Below are positions 30,762 through 40,233 of a DNA stretch of 64,000 nucleotides, piece after piece. Position 1 is the first letter of the stretch. The number at the start of each line of letters is the position of its first letter. The notes below the pieces were generated by a model. The model searched no databases. It saw only the letters and a program-made list of their open reading frames with translations, and was not told the DNA's origin. This DNA comes from Macrococcoides animalis. Lineage in GTDB: Bacteria > Bacillota > Bacilli > Staphylococcales > Staphylococcaceae. The stretch lies in assembly GCF_047425875.1 (NCBI RefSeq), contig NZ_CP179727.1, forward strand, positions 1,302,001 to 1,366,000. The letters are read 5' to 3'. The translations under genes and the position numbers were made by a program.

Positions 30762-31145
30762 ATGAAAGTCACAGACGTTAGAATGAGAAAATTAGCTACG
30801 GATAGTAGAATGAAAGCATTAGTGTCGATTACGTTAGACGAGGCGTTTGTAATTCACGATTTACGTGTTATTGAAGGCAATAACGGTTTATTTGTTGCAA
30901 TGCCAAGTAAACGCACCGCTGACGGTGAATTTCGTGATATCGCGCACCCTATCAATAGTGAGATGCGTCAAGAAATCCAAGCTGCAGTAATGAAAGTATA
31001 TGATGAAACTGAAGCAATTGAACCAAATGAATTAGGGCATAGTAATGATGCTAAAGTTGACACAGCAGATGATGCGACAAGTGAAACATCACCGAACTTA
31101 GTAGAATCTGATTCAGAGACTACAGTTGAAGAAGATTTGAAATAA
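30762..31145 (+). CDS. spoVG: SpoVG-family RNA/DNA-binding regulator
   Basis: The first about 85 residues are the conserved SpoVG domain (MKVTDVRMRKLATDSRMKAL, and SKRTADGEFRDIAHPI). The remaining tail is acidic and Ser/Thr/Asp/Glu-rich, and varies between species. In staphylococci SpoVG is an effector of the sigma-B response that affects virulence and wall genes. It is 127 residues long; AGGAGG precedes the ATG. Confidence 0.94.
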   Translation: MKVTDVRMRKLATDSRMKALVSITLDEAFVIHDLRVIEGNNGLFVAMPSKRTADGEFRDIAHPINSEMRQEIQAAVMKVYDETEAIEPNELGHSNDAKVDTADDATSETSPNLVESDSETTVEEDLK

Positions 31146-31171
31146 ACTTATAAATATAATTTATTTAATGA

Positions 31172-31198
31172 AGAAGTAGCGGTTGCTACTTCTTTTTT
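31172..31198 (+). terminator. terminator after spoVG
   Basis: A nine-base-pair stem (AGAAGTAGC / GCTACTTCT) with loop GGTT is followed by T residues. It separates spoVG from glmU. Confidence 0.86.
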
Positions 31199-31305
31199 GT
31201 TTTTCGTAAAATGGATGATTTATGTTAAAATAAAATTAACTGAGCTCTTCTAAGTTTAGGCGATGCTTATAAATAAAAAAGATTGAACTAATGGAGGAAA
31301 CGAGT

Positions 31306-32664
31306 ATGACAAGACAAGCTGTAATTTTAGCTGCTGGAAAAGGTACACGTATGAAATCAAAGCTTCATAAAGTATTACACCCGGTATGTGGTAAACCAAT
31401 GGTACAGCATGTAATAGATAATATTAAAGCTGCTGGCGTTACTGACATAGTAACAATTGTAGGCTACGGTGCAGAAGATGTGAAGGATGCACTAGTTGAT
31501 CAATCACAGTTCAGTATGCAAACAGAACAGTTAGGAACGGCACATGCTGTTCAAATGGCTGAAGAGTATTTAGCAAATAAAGAAGGTACGACAATCGTTA
31601 TTTGTGGCGATACTCCGTTAATTTCTGAAGAAACAATTCAAGGTTTTGTAGCACATCATGAAAATACAGGAGCAAAGGCGACGATTTTGTCCGCAAAAAC
31701 AAATACGCCATTTGGCTATGGACGTATTATTCGTGATGAACATGGTGCAGTTGAACGTATTGTTGAAGAAAAAGATGCAAATATCGAAGAAAAGTTAGTA
31801 AACGAAATCAGTTCAGGTACATTCTGTTTCGATAATAAATTGTTATTCAAATTATTAAAACAAGTTGATAACGATAACGCACAAGGTGAATATTATTTAC
31901 CAGACGTTATTAAATTATTACGTTCACAAGGTGAATTAGTTGAAGCGTTTGTAACAGAAGACTTTAGTGAGACTTTAGGCATAAATGATCGTTATAACTT
32001 ATCAATTGCTGAACAAACAATGCGTTTACGTATTAATAAAGAACATATGATGAATGGTGTTACAATCATCGATCCATTAACAACATATATTGATAAGAAC
32101 GTAGTCATTGGTGCAGATACTGTCATTGAGCCAGGCGTAATGTTAAAAGGTAACACGACGATTGGAGAAGGTGTAGTAATAACAGCACATACAACAATTG
32201 AAAACAGTGAAATCAAAGATAGTGTTGTTGTTAAACAATCATATATCTCAGAATCATTCGTTGATGAAAGAACTGCAATTGGGCCTTTTGCACAACTTCG
32301 ACCAGGTAGTGATGTTGGTAAAGAAGTGAAAATAGGAAACTTCGTAGAAATTAAAAAGTCTAAATTAGAAGATGAAGTAAAAGTATCTCATTTAAGCTAT
32401 ATAGGTGATGCTGAAATTGGCGAACGTACTAATATCGGATGTGGCGCGATTACAGTGAATTATGATGGTAAAAATAAATTTAAAACAGTTGTTGGAAAAG
32501 ATTCATTTATTGGATGTAACTCGAATTTAGTAGCACCAGTACATATTGGTGACGCATCATTCGTTGCAGCAGGTTCTACAATTACTGATAATGTACCAAA
32601 TAAAAGTTTAGCATTAGGTCGTGCGAGACAAACGACAAAAGAAGGCTACTACGATAAAGAATAG
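31306..32664 (+). CDS. glmU: bifunctional UDP-GlcNAc pyrophosphorylase / GlcN-1-P acetyltransferase
   Basis: GlmU makes UDP-N-acetylglucosamine for peptidoglycan and teichoic acids. The N-terminal uridyltransferase has LAAGKGTRMKS, and the C-terminal part from about 250 is a left-handed beta helix of hexapeptide repeats (for example VVIGADTVIEPGVML) ending in the acetyltransferase site. The length is 452 residues. The ATG at 31306 is preferred, because the ATG at 31291 is part of the GGAGG ribosome site. Confidence 0.96.
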   Translation: MTRQAVILAAGKGTRMKSKLHKVLHPVCGKPMVQHVIDNIKAAGVTDIVTIVGYGAEDVKDALVDQSQFSMQTEQLGTAHAVQMAEEYLANKEGTTIVICGDTPLISEETIQGFVAHHENTGAKATILSAKTNTPFGYGRIIRDEHGAVERIVEEKDANIEEKLVNEISSGTFCFDNKLLFKLLKQVDNDNAQGEYYLPDVIKLLRSQGELVEAFVTEDFSETLGINDRYNLSIAEQTMRLRINKEHMMNGVTIIDPLTTYIDKNVVIGADTVIEPGVMLKGNTTIGEGVVITAHTTIENSEIKDSVVVKQSYISESFVDERTAIGPFAQLRPGSDVGKEVKIGNFVEIKKSKLEDEVKVSHLSYIGDAEIGERTNIGCGAITVNYDGKNKFKTVVGKDSFIGCNSNLVAPVHIGDASFVAAGSTITDNVPNKSLALGRARQTTKEGYYDKE

Positions 32665-32739
32665 TAATGTATAATGTTAAGGTCACGAATCATAAGTCGA
32701 AATGATAATAATAAGATATCTAAATGGGGGCATTACAAA

Positions 32740-33705
32740 ATGATGAACAATGAATACAGAAATACCACTTTAAAGATTTTTTCTTTAAACGCCAATCAAC
32801 CTTTAGCTGAGGAAATTGCGAAAGAAGTAGGCATTCCTTTAGGTAAATCAAGTGTCAAACGTTTCAGTGATGGCGAAGTTCAAATCAATATCGAAGAAAG
32901 TATTCGTGGTTGTGACGTATTTATCGTCCAACCAACGTCAAATCCAGTAAACGAACATTTAATGGAATTATTAATTATGATTGATGCATTAAAACGTGCT
33001 TCAGCAGTAACAATTAACGTTGTAATGCCTTACTATGGTTATGCAAGACAAGATCGTAAAGCGCGTAGCCGTGAACCAATTACTGCGAAATTAGTAGCAG
33101 ATATGATTGAAAAAGCTGGTGCAGACCGCGTAATCGCATTAGATTTACATGCGCCACAAATTCAAGGATTCTTTGATCTACCGATTGACCACTTAATGGG
33201 TGTGCCGATTTTATCTGATTATTTCGAAGCGAAAGAAGAAATTGACAAAGAATCATTAGTTATCGTTTCACCTGATCACGGTGGAGTAACTCGTGCACGT
33301 AAGATGGCTGATCGATTAAAAGCACCAATTGCAATTATCGATAAACGCCGTCCGAAACCAAATGTATCAGAAGTTATGAACATTGTTGGAGATATCAATG
33401 GTAAAACTGCAATCATCATTGATGACATTATCGATACTGCAGGAACGATTACCTTAGCAGCTCAGGCGTTAATCGACAAAGGTGCAAAAGAAGTTTATGC
33501 ATGTTGTACACACCCAGTATTATCTGGCCCAGCTTATGAAAGAATAGAAAATTCCGCAATCAAAGAATTAGTAGTTACTAACTCAATTCTATTACCGGAA
33601 GAAAACAAACCAGCGAAAATTAAACAATTATCAGTAGGTGAGTTATTAGCACAAGCAATCGTTCGTGTTTATGAACAAGAATCAGTGAGTATTTTATTTG
33701 ATTAA
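32740..33705 (+). CDS. prs: ribose-phosphate pyrophosphokinase
   Basis: Prs makes PRPP from ribose-5-phosphate and ATP. The signature DLHAPQIQGFFDLPIDHL and the PRPP loop IIIDDIIDTAGT are intact. With the start at 32740, nine bases after GGGGG, it has 321 residues, as expected; the second ATG at 32743 is also possible. The open frame upstream starting near 32674 lacks a ribosome site. Confidence 0.95.
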   Translation: MMNNEYRNTTLKIFSLNANQPLAEEIAKEVGIPLGKSSVKRFSDGEVQINIEESIRGCDVFIVQPTSNPVNEHLMELLIMIDALKRASAVTINVVMPYYGYARQDRKARSREPITAKLVADMIEKAGADRVIALDLHAPQIQGFFDLPIDHLMGVPILSDYFEAKEEIDKESLVIVSPDHGGVTRARKMADRLKAPIAIIDKRRPKPNVSEVMNIVGDINGKTAIIIDDIIDTAGTITLAAQALIDKGAKEVYACCTHPVLSGPAYERIENSAIKELVVTNSILLPEENKPAKIKQLSVGELLAQAIVRVYEQESVSILFD

Positions 33706-33793
33706 TCAATGATTAATTAAATAGCCTTAACGTTCGGTATTAAAGCGAATAATATATTTTTATACTTTTTAAATAAAAAATAAAAATATTTAT

Positions 33794-33818
33794 GTTTATA
33801 ACAATTTAATCAGGGTAT
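33794..33818 (+). promoter_or_regulatory. sigma-B-type promoter upstream of rplY (ctc)
   Basis: GTTTAT (33794-33799) and GGGTAT (33813-33818) with a 13-base spacer match the sigma-B consensus. In B. subtilis ctc is a classical sigma-B gene. The leader of about 110 bases has a GCTTGCAAGC palindrome and a hairpin at 33897-33913 (GCGCAA / TTGCGC) just before the ribosome site. The rest of 33706-33933 shows no gene. Confidence 0.7.
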
Positions 33819-33933
33819 ATATCAATTATGTGAAGAGCATTTAAGACAAATAAACGCTTGCAAGCAGGTTTCCACAACTGATGGGTAAGTGTAGGAGCGC
33901 AAAGAGATTGCGCACAAAAGGAGTAACATTATT

Positions 33934-34587
33934 ATGACTAAATTAAAAGCAATAATCAGACAAGGCAAACAAACACGTTCAAGCTTAAACAAAGTACGTA
34001 ACGAAGGCAAGATTCCAGCAGTAGTTTATGGATTCGGTGCTAAAAATACTTCAGTTAAAGTAGAAGAGGTAGAATTCATTAAAGTAATTCGTGAAGTTGG
34101 TCGTAACGGTGTTATTGAACTTGAAGTAGGTTCAAATACAATTAAAGTTATGGTATCAGATTACCAAATCAACCCAATCAAAAACAAAATTACGCATATC
34201 GACTTCTTAGCAATCAACATGAAAGCAGAATTAACAGTTGATGTAGTTGTAAACCTAGTTGGTGAAGCTATTGGTACTAAAGAAGGTGGCGTAGTTCAAC
34301 AACCTTTATTCCAATTATCAGTTACTGCAACGCCTGACGATATTCCTGAAAACATCGAAGTTGACGTTACAGAATTAAATATTGGTGATTCAATCATGGT
34401 TGGTGAGTTAAAAGCAGATAAAGCTTACACAATCAACAATGAAGATGATGAAGCAATTGTTTCTATCGTACCTCCGACAGTTGAAGAGCCTGCTGAAGAA
34501 GGCGAAGAAGCAGCTGAAGGTGAAGCGGCAGATGGTACTGAAGCTGGTGAAGAAGCAGCTGAAGCTACTGAAGAAAAAGCTGAATAA
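33934..34587 (+). CDS. rplY: ribosomal protein bL25 (general stress protein Ctc)
   Basis: bL25/Ctc binds 5S rRNA in the 50S central protuberance. The N-terminal L25 domain (about 1-95: RQGKQTRSSLNKVRNEGKIPAVVYG) is followed by the TL5-type C-terminal beta domain and a highly acidic tail rich in Glu and Ala from about 185. The length is 217 residues. AAAGGAG precedes the ATG. It is followed by pth, as in B. subtilis. Confidence 0.95.
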   Translation: MTKLKAIIRQGKQTRSSLNKVRNEGKIPAVVYGFGAKNTSVKVEEVEFIKVIREVGRNGVIELEVGSNTIKVMVSDYQINPIKNKITHIDFLAINMKAELTVDVVVNLVGEAIGTKEGGVVQQPLFQLSVTATPDDIPENIEVDVTELNIGDSIMVGELKADKAYTINNEDDEAIVSIVPPTVEEPAEEGEEAAEGEAADGTEAGEEAAEATEEKAE

Positions 34588-34600
34588 TAATTCAATTCCA

Positions 34601-34630
34601 AGAGGCATACATTTGTATGTCTCTTTTTTT
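34601..34630 (+). terminator. terminator after rplY
   Basis: An 11-base-pair stem (AGAGGCATACA / TGTATGTCTCT, one G-U) leads into a T-run. Confidence 0.88.
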
Positions 34631-34670
34631 ATATTATAATAGGGATAATGATGATTCGGAGGAAATAATA

Positions 34671-35240
34671 ATGAAATGTATTGTAGGTTTAGGTAATATC
34701 GGTAAGAAATATGAAAATACAAGACATAACATCGGCTTTATGGTCGTTGATGAACTAATAAAAAAGCATAACATTGAACTAGATAAACAGAAATTTAAAG
34801 GTAACTACACTGTTGCGACAATTAACGGTGAGAAAGTATTATTCATTGAACCGATGACCTATATGAATTTATCGGGTGAGGCGGTGCGCCCATTAATGGA
34901 TTATTATAAAGTCGAAGTAGAAGATTTAGTTGTCATATATGATGATTTAGATATGCCACAAGGTCGTATTCGCATCCGTCAGAAAGGTTCAGCGGGTGGA
35001 CAGAACGGAATGCGCTCAATTATACAACATTTGGGGACACAAGAATTTAAACGTATTCGTGTAGGTATCGGACGTCCAGAAGGGCGTAAGCCGGTCGTTG
35101 ATTATGTGTTACAAAAGTTTAGTGATGACGAGATGATAACAATGCATAAGGTGATTGATCATACAATCGAAGCTCTTGAAACATTTATTGGTGGAGAGAA
35201 GTTCGAGAATGTTATGAATCAATATAATGGTGATGTATGA
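34671..35240 (+). CDS. pth: peptidyl-tRNA hydrolase
   Basis: Pth recycles peptidyl-tRNAs dropped by ribosomes. The catalytic His is in NTRHNIGF, with the conserved MTYMNLSGEAV and IYDDLDMPQGRIR segments. The length of 189 residues is typical. The ATG at 34671 follows GGAGG by seven bases. Its stop codon overlaps the mfd start as ATGA. Confidence 0.96.
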   Translation: MKCIVGLGNIGKKYENTRHNIGFMVVDELIKKHNIELDKQKFKGNYTVATINGEKVLFIEPMTYMNLSGEAVRPLMDYYKVEVEDLVVIYDDLDMPQGRIRIRQKGSAGGQNGMRSIIQHLGTQEFKRIRVGIGRPEGRKPVVDYVLQKFSDDEMITMHKVIDHTIEALETFIGGEKFENVMNQYNGDV

Positions 35241-38200
35241 GACAAATTATAGATCAATTATTGAATAACGATGAGCGATTTAATGAACTAAATGGTAGTT
35301 TAGGTAAAGAAAACATTTTAGTGACAGGTTTAAATCCGAGTGCGAAAGCTGTTATCTTAGCTGAGAGTTACTTAAAACATAAAAAGCAAATGATTGTTGT
35401 CACGAGTAACTTGTTCCAAGCTGAAAAGCTAGAAAATGATTTAGCACAGTTAATTGATGAAGATGAGTTGTTTAAATTTCCTGTACAAGATATTATGATT
35501 GAAGAGTTCTCAACGAAAAGTCCGGACTTAATGCGAGAACGTATACGTACGTTAACCCACTTGGCGAATGGCCAAGATGGGCTATTTCTTGTACCGATTA
35601 ACGGGTTACAAAAGTTAATCAGCCGTAAAGAAGTATTTACCGATTATTATCGAGAAGTAAAGTTGGGTGAAGATATTGATTTAATCAAGTTGCAACAAGA
35701 TTTAGTCGATATGGGTTACCAAAAGAGTGAGCGTGTAACAACACTCGGTCAATTTTCGGTACGTGGTGGATTGATAGATATCTATCCAATGATTGGCGAA
35801 CCTGTACGTATTGAATTATTTGATACAGAAGTAGATGCCATTCGTTATTTTGATGTGGATAGCCAACGTTCATTAAATAATATAGAAGAAGTAGAAATTT
35901 CTACTGCGAGTGAATTTATTTTTACAAGTGAAGATATTAGTTTTCTTGAAGGGAATTTAGCTGCTGCTTTTGAGACAACACGTGAAAAAATTGCTACAAA
36001 CGTTCGTGATGATTTACGCGATACGTATCAAACATTCAAAGTTAATATGGGTGAGTTATTAAATCATAATATTTTGCGACGTGTTGTAAAGTTTGCCTAT
36101 CGAGAAGAAACAACAATCGTTGATTACTTTAATAAAGATGCGATTGTTATCGTTGACGAGATTAATCGAGTAAATGAAGCAATTGAATCGAGTGTTCGTG
36201 AAACAAGTGAATTTCAACAATCATTGATCGAATCAGGACGTGGTTTTGTAGGGCAATCGTTTATTAAAGAGGATAGTTTTGAATCTTTAATGAATCATTT
36301 TAAGATTGCCTATGTAACGTTGTTTACAGCATCAATGCCAGTAAAAATTAATAATATCTTTAAATTTTCATGCAAGCCACTACAACAGTTTTATGGTCAA
36401 TATGATTTGATGTTATCGGAGTTTGATCGCTTTAGAAAGCATGACTTTAATGTTGTTGTACTTGCAAGTAATGGTACGCGAAAAGATAAGATTAAATCGA
36501 TGCTAACAGATATGAAGTTACCTGTGACATTTGATGTACGTGAGAGTAAAGGCGGCGTAAATACAATTGTAGAAGGAGACTTATCGGAAGGTTTCGAGTT
36601 GCCGTTTATGAAACTCGTTGTTGTAACAGAACGTGAGTTATTTAAATTACGCAAAGAAAAGCCGAAACGTACGAAAAAGTTATCGAATGCTGAGAAAATT
36701 AAATCATATCAAGAACTAAATGTAGGAGACTATATTGTTCATATTCACCACGGTGTTGGACGTTATATGGGCGTTGAAACACTGTTAGTGAATAAGTTGC
36801 ACAAAGATTATATAAAGATTCAGTATAAAGGAACAGATCAACTGTTTGTGCCAGTAGATCAAATGAATTATGTACAAAAATTCGTCGGATCTGAAGACAA
36901 AGAACCTAAGTTGAATAAGCTTGGCGGCACAGAATGGAAGAAGACGAAAGCACGTGTACAACAAAGTGTTGAAGATATCGCCGAAGAGTTATTAAAGTTG
37001 TATCAAGAACGAGAGCGTGTTGAAGGATATCAATTCGGACCTGACACTGAAGCGCAAGAAACATTTGAAATGGATTTCCCTTATGAACCAACAGCTGACC
37101 AAGTCCAAAGTTTAATTGAAATTAAGCAAGACATGGAAAAACGTAAACCAATGGACCGCTTGCTTTGTGGAGATGTCGGTTATGGTAAAACTGAAGTTGC
37201 TGTACGTGCAGCATTCAAAGCAGTACATGACGGAAAACAAGTCGCATTCTTAGTACCGACAACGATACTCGCGCAACAACATTACGAGACACTTATTGAA
37301 CGTATGCAAGATTATCCGGTTGAAATTCAAATGATGAGTCGTTTTAGATCAAAGAAAGAAGTCGATGAAACGAAAAAAGGATTAAAGTCAGGGTTTGTTG
37401 ATATCGTTGTTGGGACACATAAATTACTGAGTAAAGATATTGTATATAAAGATTTAGGTTTATTAATTGTCGATGAAGAACAGCGTTTTGGTGTAACCCA
37501 CAAAGAGAAAATTAAAGCACTAAAAACAAATGTTGATGTATTAACTCTTACTGCGACACCGATTCCAAGAACATTACACATGAGCTTACTTGGCGTACGT
37601 GACTTATCGGTGATTGAAACACCGCCAGAAAACAGATTTCCCGTACAGACTTATGTATTAGAGTACCAACACAACTTTATTAAAGAAGCAATGGAGCGTG
37701 AATTGTCGCGTAATGGTCAAGTATTCTATTTATACAACCGCGTGGCAAGTATTTATCAGAAAGCAGAACAATTAGAAATGATGATGCCGGATGCACGTAT
37801 TGCAGTAGCGCATGGTCAACTCGGTGAACGAGAACTAGAAGAGACGATGCTTGGATTTATTAATGGTGAGTACGACATTTTAGTGACGACGACAATTATT
37901 GAAACGGGTGTAGATGTACCGAATGCAAATACACTAATTATTGAAGGCGCTGATCGTTTCGGATTAAGTCAGTTATATCAATTACGTGGACGTGTTGGAC
38001 GTAGTAACCGTATTAGTTATGCGTACTTCTTACATGCTCCAAACAAAGTCTTAACTGAAGTAGCAGAGCAACGTCTGCAAGCGATAAAAGAATTTACTGA
38101 ACTCGGTTCAGGATTTAAGATTGCGATGCGTGATTTAAATATTCGAGGTGCTGGGAATTTACTCGGTCGTCAGCAACACGGCTTTATAGATTCAGTAGGA

Positions 38201-38734
38201 TATGACTTATATTCTGAAATGCTACAACAGGCAGTGAATGAAAAGCGTGGGATTATACAAGAGGAAGATGTCCCACAACTTGAAATTGATATTGAAGTCG
38301 ATGCATATATTCCTGCAGATTATATTCGCGAAGAACAAGCAAAGATTGAATTCTATAAAAAGTTACGTAGTGTGACAACCGAAACAGAATTGATGGATAT
38401 TCAAGATGAAATGACCGACCGATATGGTGAATATCCGGAAGCGGTTAATCAACTTATGAAGATTGTTGAAATTCGAGTAAATGCTTTAGCATTTGGTATC
38501 GTGAATGTCAGAGATACAGGTAAGACAATTGTATTAGAATCAAGTATTGCGACGACGAACAAGATTAATGGTGAACGTTTATTTAAAGCGACTGAAGACT
38601 TCGGTCGTGACTTGAAGATAGAATATAAAGATAATAAAATGACATTTACGCTAAAGAAAAGTGCCAACTGGTTGAGTAATTTAGTGCAACTTTCGCGTCA
38701 AATTCAAGAGGGAATCGAGATTGATGGAGAATAA
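35237..38734 (+). CDS. mfd: transcription-repair coupling factor
   Basis: Mfd removes RNA polymerase stalled at DNA lesions and recruits UvrA. The 1165-residue protein has the UvrB-homology region at the N terminus, the RNA-polymerase-interacting domain (about 480-560, GDYIVHIHHGVGRY), the RecG-like helicase with Walker A GDVGYGKTE near 645 and the DEEQ box near 745, and the C-terminal TRCF domain. It is coupled to pth upstream and overlaps the next gene by 11 bases. Confidence 0.97.
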   Translation: MRQIIDQLLNNDERFNELNGSLGKENILVTGLNPSAKAVILAESYLKHKKQMIVVTSNLFQAEKLENDLAQLIDEDELFKFPVQDIMIEEFSTKSPDLMRERIRTLTHLANGQDGLFLVPINGLQKLISRKEVFTDYYREVKLGEDIDLIKLQQDLVDMGYQKSERVTTLGQFSVRGGLIDIYPMIGEPVRIELFDTEVDAIRYFDVDSQRSLNNIEEVEISTASEFIFTSEDISFLEGNLAAAFETTREKIATNVRDDLRDTYQTFKVNMGELLNHNILRRVVKFAYREETTIVDYFNKDAIVIVDEINRVNEAIESSVRETSEFQQSLIESGRGFVGQSFIKEDSFESLMNHFKIAYVTLFTASMPVKINNIFKFSCKPLQQFYGQYDLMLSEFDRFRKHDFNVVVLASNGTRKDKIKSMLTDMKLPVTFDVRESKGGVNTIVEGDLSEGFELPFMKLVVVTERELFKLRKEKPKRTKKLSNAEKIKSYQELNVGDYIVHIHHGVGRYMGVETLLVNKLHKDYIKIQYKGTDQLFVPVDQMNYVQKFVGSEDKEPKLNKLGGTEWKKTKARVQQSVEDIAEELLKLYQERERVEGYQFGPDTEAQETFEMDFPYEPTADQVQSLIEIKQDMEKRKPMDRLLCGDVGYGKTEVAVRAAFKAVHDGKQVAFLVPTTILAQQHYETLIERMQDYPVEIQMMSRFRSKKEVDETKKGLKSGFVDIVVGTHKLLSKDIVYKDLGLLIVDEEQRFGVTHKEKIKALKTNVDVLTLTATPIPRTLHMSLLGVRDLSVIETPPENRFPVQTYVLEYQHNFIKEAMERELSRNGQVFYLYNRVASIYQKAEQLEMMMPDARIAVAHGQLGERELEETMLGFINGEYDILVTTTIIETGVDVPNANTLIIEGADRFGLSQLYQLRGRVGRSNRISYAYFLHAPNKVLTEVAEQRLQAIKEFTELGSGFKIAMRDLNIRGAGNLLGRQQHGFIDSVGYDLYSEMLQQAVNEKRGIIQEEDVPQLEIDIEVDAYIPADYIREEQAKIEFYKKLRSVTTETELMDIQDEMTDRYGEYPEAVNQLMKIVEIRVNALAFGIVNVRDTGKTIVLESSIATTNKINGERLFKATEDFGRDLKIEYKDNKMTFTLKKSANWLSNLVQLSRQIQEGIEIDGE

Positions 38735-40229
38735 AAGTCCTGCGTTTAATAGTGTGATTGTGCTGACAATTACGATGCTGATTGTAAAAATATTAAGTGC
38801 CATTTACAGAGTGCCGTATCAAAATATATTAGGTGATACGGGTCTTTATGCCTATCAACAAGTGTATCCGATTATTGCAATCGTTTCAGTGTTATCCTTG
38901 AATGCCATTCCATCAGTAATCAGTCAGTCGCACTATGAAAATGCTTTTTTAAAGCAATTGTATAAAAATATTACTTGGATAAGTATAGTTGTTTTGCTAT
39001 TAGTGTTAATTTTCAGTGATATTGTCGCAGGGTTGATGGGTGATCCATTGCTCAGTACGATGTTGCGCGTATCGAGTCTTGTACTATTACCTTTCCCAAC
39101 AGTTGCCATGATTCGAGGGAAGTTACAACTCAATCATGCAATGAAACAGATTGCTTATTCACAAGTTATAGATCAAGTTTTGCGTGTTGCGATCATATTA
39201 ATTTCAATCGGTTTGTTTGTTTGGTTAGATTTATCGGTATATCAAAGCGGTGCGATTAGTATATTTGGTTCATTTGCAGGATTACTTGGTGCATGTTTGT
39301 ATTTAGTTTGGAGCAATAAGCGTAATCCATTACATTACCGAGGAAATAATGCAGGGTCGTATCGTAATTTTATAACTTTAATTTTGTTTTATAGTTTGAG
39401 TTATTTAATTATGATTTTATGGCAGCTTGTCGATAGTTTTACAGTCATTAATCAACTTAAAAATATTATGTCGTTAGATGAAGCGCGAGAACTTAAAGGG
39501 ATTTATGATCGTGGGGGTTCATTAATTCAAATGGGACTTATCGTAACGACATCGTTCTCACTCGTGCTGATTCCGTTACTATCAGAATGTAAGCATAAAG
39601 GAAATTTGTCGCAAATGAATAGTTATGCGAATAGTGCATTAAAAATTACAGTCGTATTTAGTAGTGCAGCTGCGATTGGTTTGATGAATTTAATCCAGCC
39701 TTTCAATATGTTTTTGTTTAAATCAATTACAGGTTATGAAGCATTATTTATTTATATGATGGCTATTATATTCGTATCACTTATCATAATGTACACGGCA
39801 ATGCTTCAAATCTTTGAAGATTATAAAGTGCAACTTTGGGGTGTTGGACTCGGTTTAACGGTAAAGATTGTTTTAAATCTAGTACTCATTCAAATGATGG
39901 ATATTAAAGGTGCCGCTGTGGCATCCGTAGTTGGCCTTTTAGTGTATGCGCTTGTTTTACATACAGGCATCGTGCGTAGATACGATATCGCGTTTTCATC
40001 ATTTTTAATGAAATGGATTATGACACTTGTTGTGATGAGCGTGTTAGTGCAATGTGTCATGTTCGTTGATTTTAATTCACGCATAAGTGCACTTGTTGTA
40101 GCATCGATAGGGGTAATTGTAGGAGGAATTGTGGTTGTTTATGCTATGATTAAGTGGAGAATCATTACCCGTGACGAATGGCAACACTTACCTTTGGGTA
40201 GTGTGATGAATAAATTAATGAAAGAGTGA
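38724..40229 (+). CDS. MATE-like polysaccharide/lipid flippase family protein
   Basis: This 501-residue integral membrane protein has about 14 hydrophobic segments and resembles the SpoVB/YabM and MurJ-like polysaccharide biosynthesis group (start KSPAFNSVIVLTITMLIVKILSAIYRVPYQNILGD). Its transported lipid-linked substrate is unknown; a wall precursor is plausible. ATG at 38724 is chosen; an in-frame TTG lies one codon earlier. It sits in the mfd-yabM-yabN-yabO-divIC order seen in Bacillus, where the same position is occupied by a flippase. Confidence 0.87.
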   Translation: MENKSPAFNSVIVLTITMLIVKILSAIYRVPYQNILGDTGLYAYQQVYPIIAIVSVLSLNAIPSVISQSHYENAFLKQLYKNITWISIVVLLLVLIFSDIVAGLMGDPLLSTMLRVSSLVLLPFPTVAMIRGKLQLNHAMKQIAYSQVIDQVLRVAIILISIGLFVWLDLSVYQSGAISIFGSFAGLLGACLYLVWSNKRNPLHYRGNNAGSYRNFITLILFYSLSYLIMILWQLVDSFTVINQLKNIMSLDEARELKGIYDRGGSLIQMGLIVTTSFSLVLIPLLSECKHKGNLSQMNSYANSALKITVVFSSAAAIGLMNLIQPFNMFLFKSITGYEALFIYMMAIIFVSLIIMYTAMLQIFEDYKVQLWGVGLGLTVKIVLNLVLIQMMDIKGAAVASVVGLLVYALVLHTGIVRRYDIAFSSFLMKWIMTLVVMSVLVQCVMFVDFNSRISALVVASIGVIVGGIVVVYAMIKWRIITRDEWQHLPLGSVMNKLMKE

Positions 40230-40233
40230 TTGG

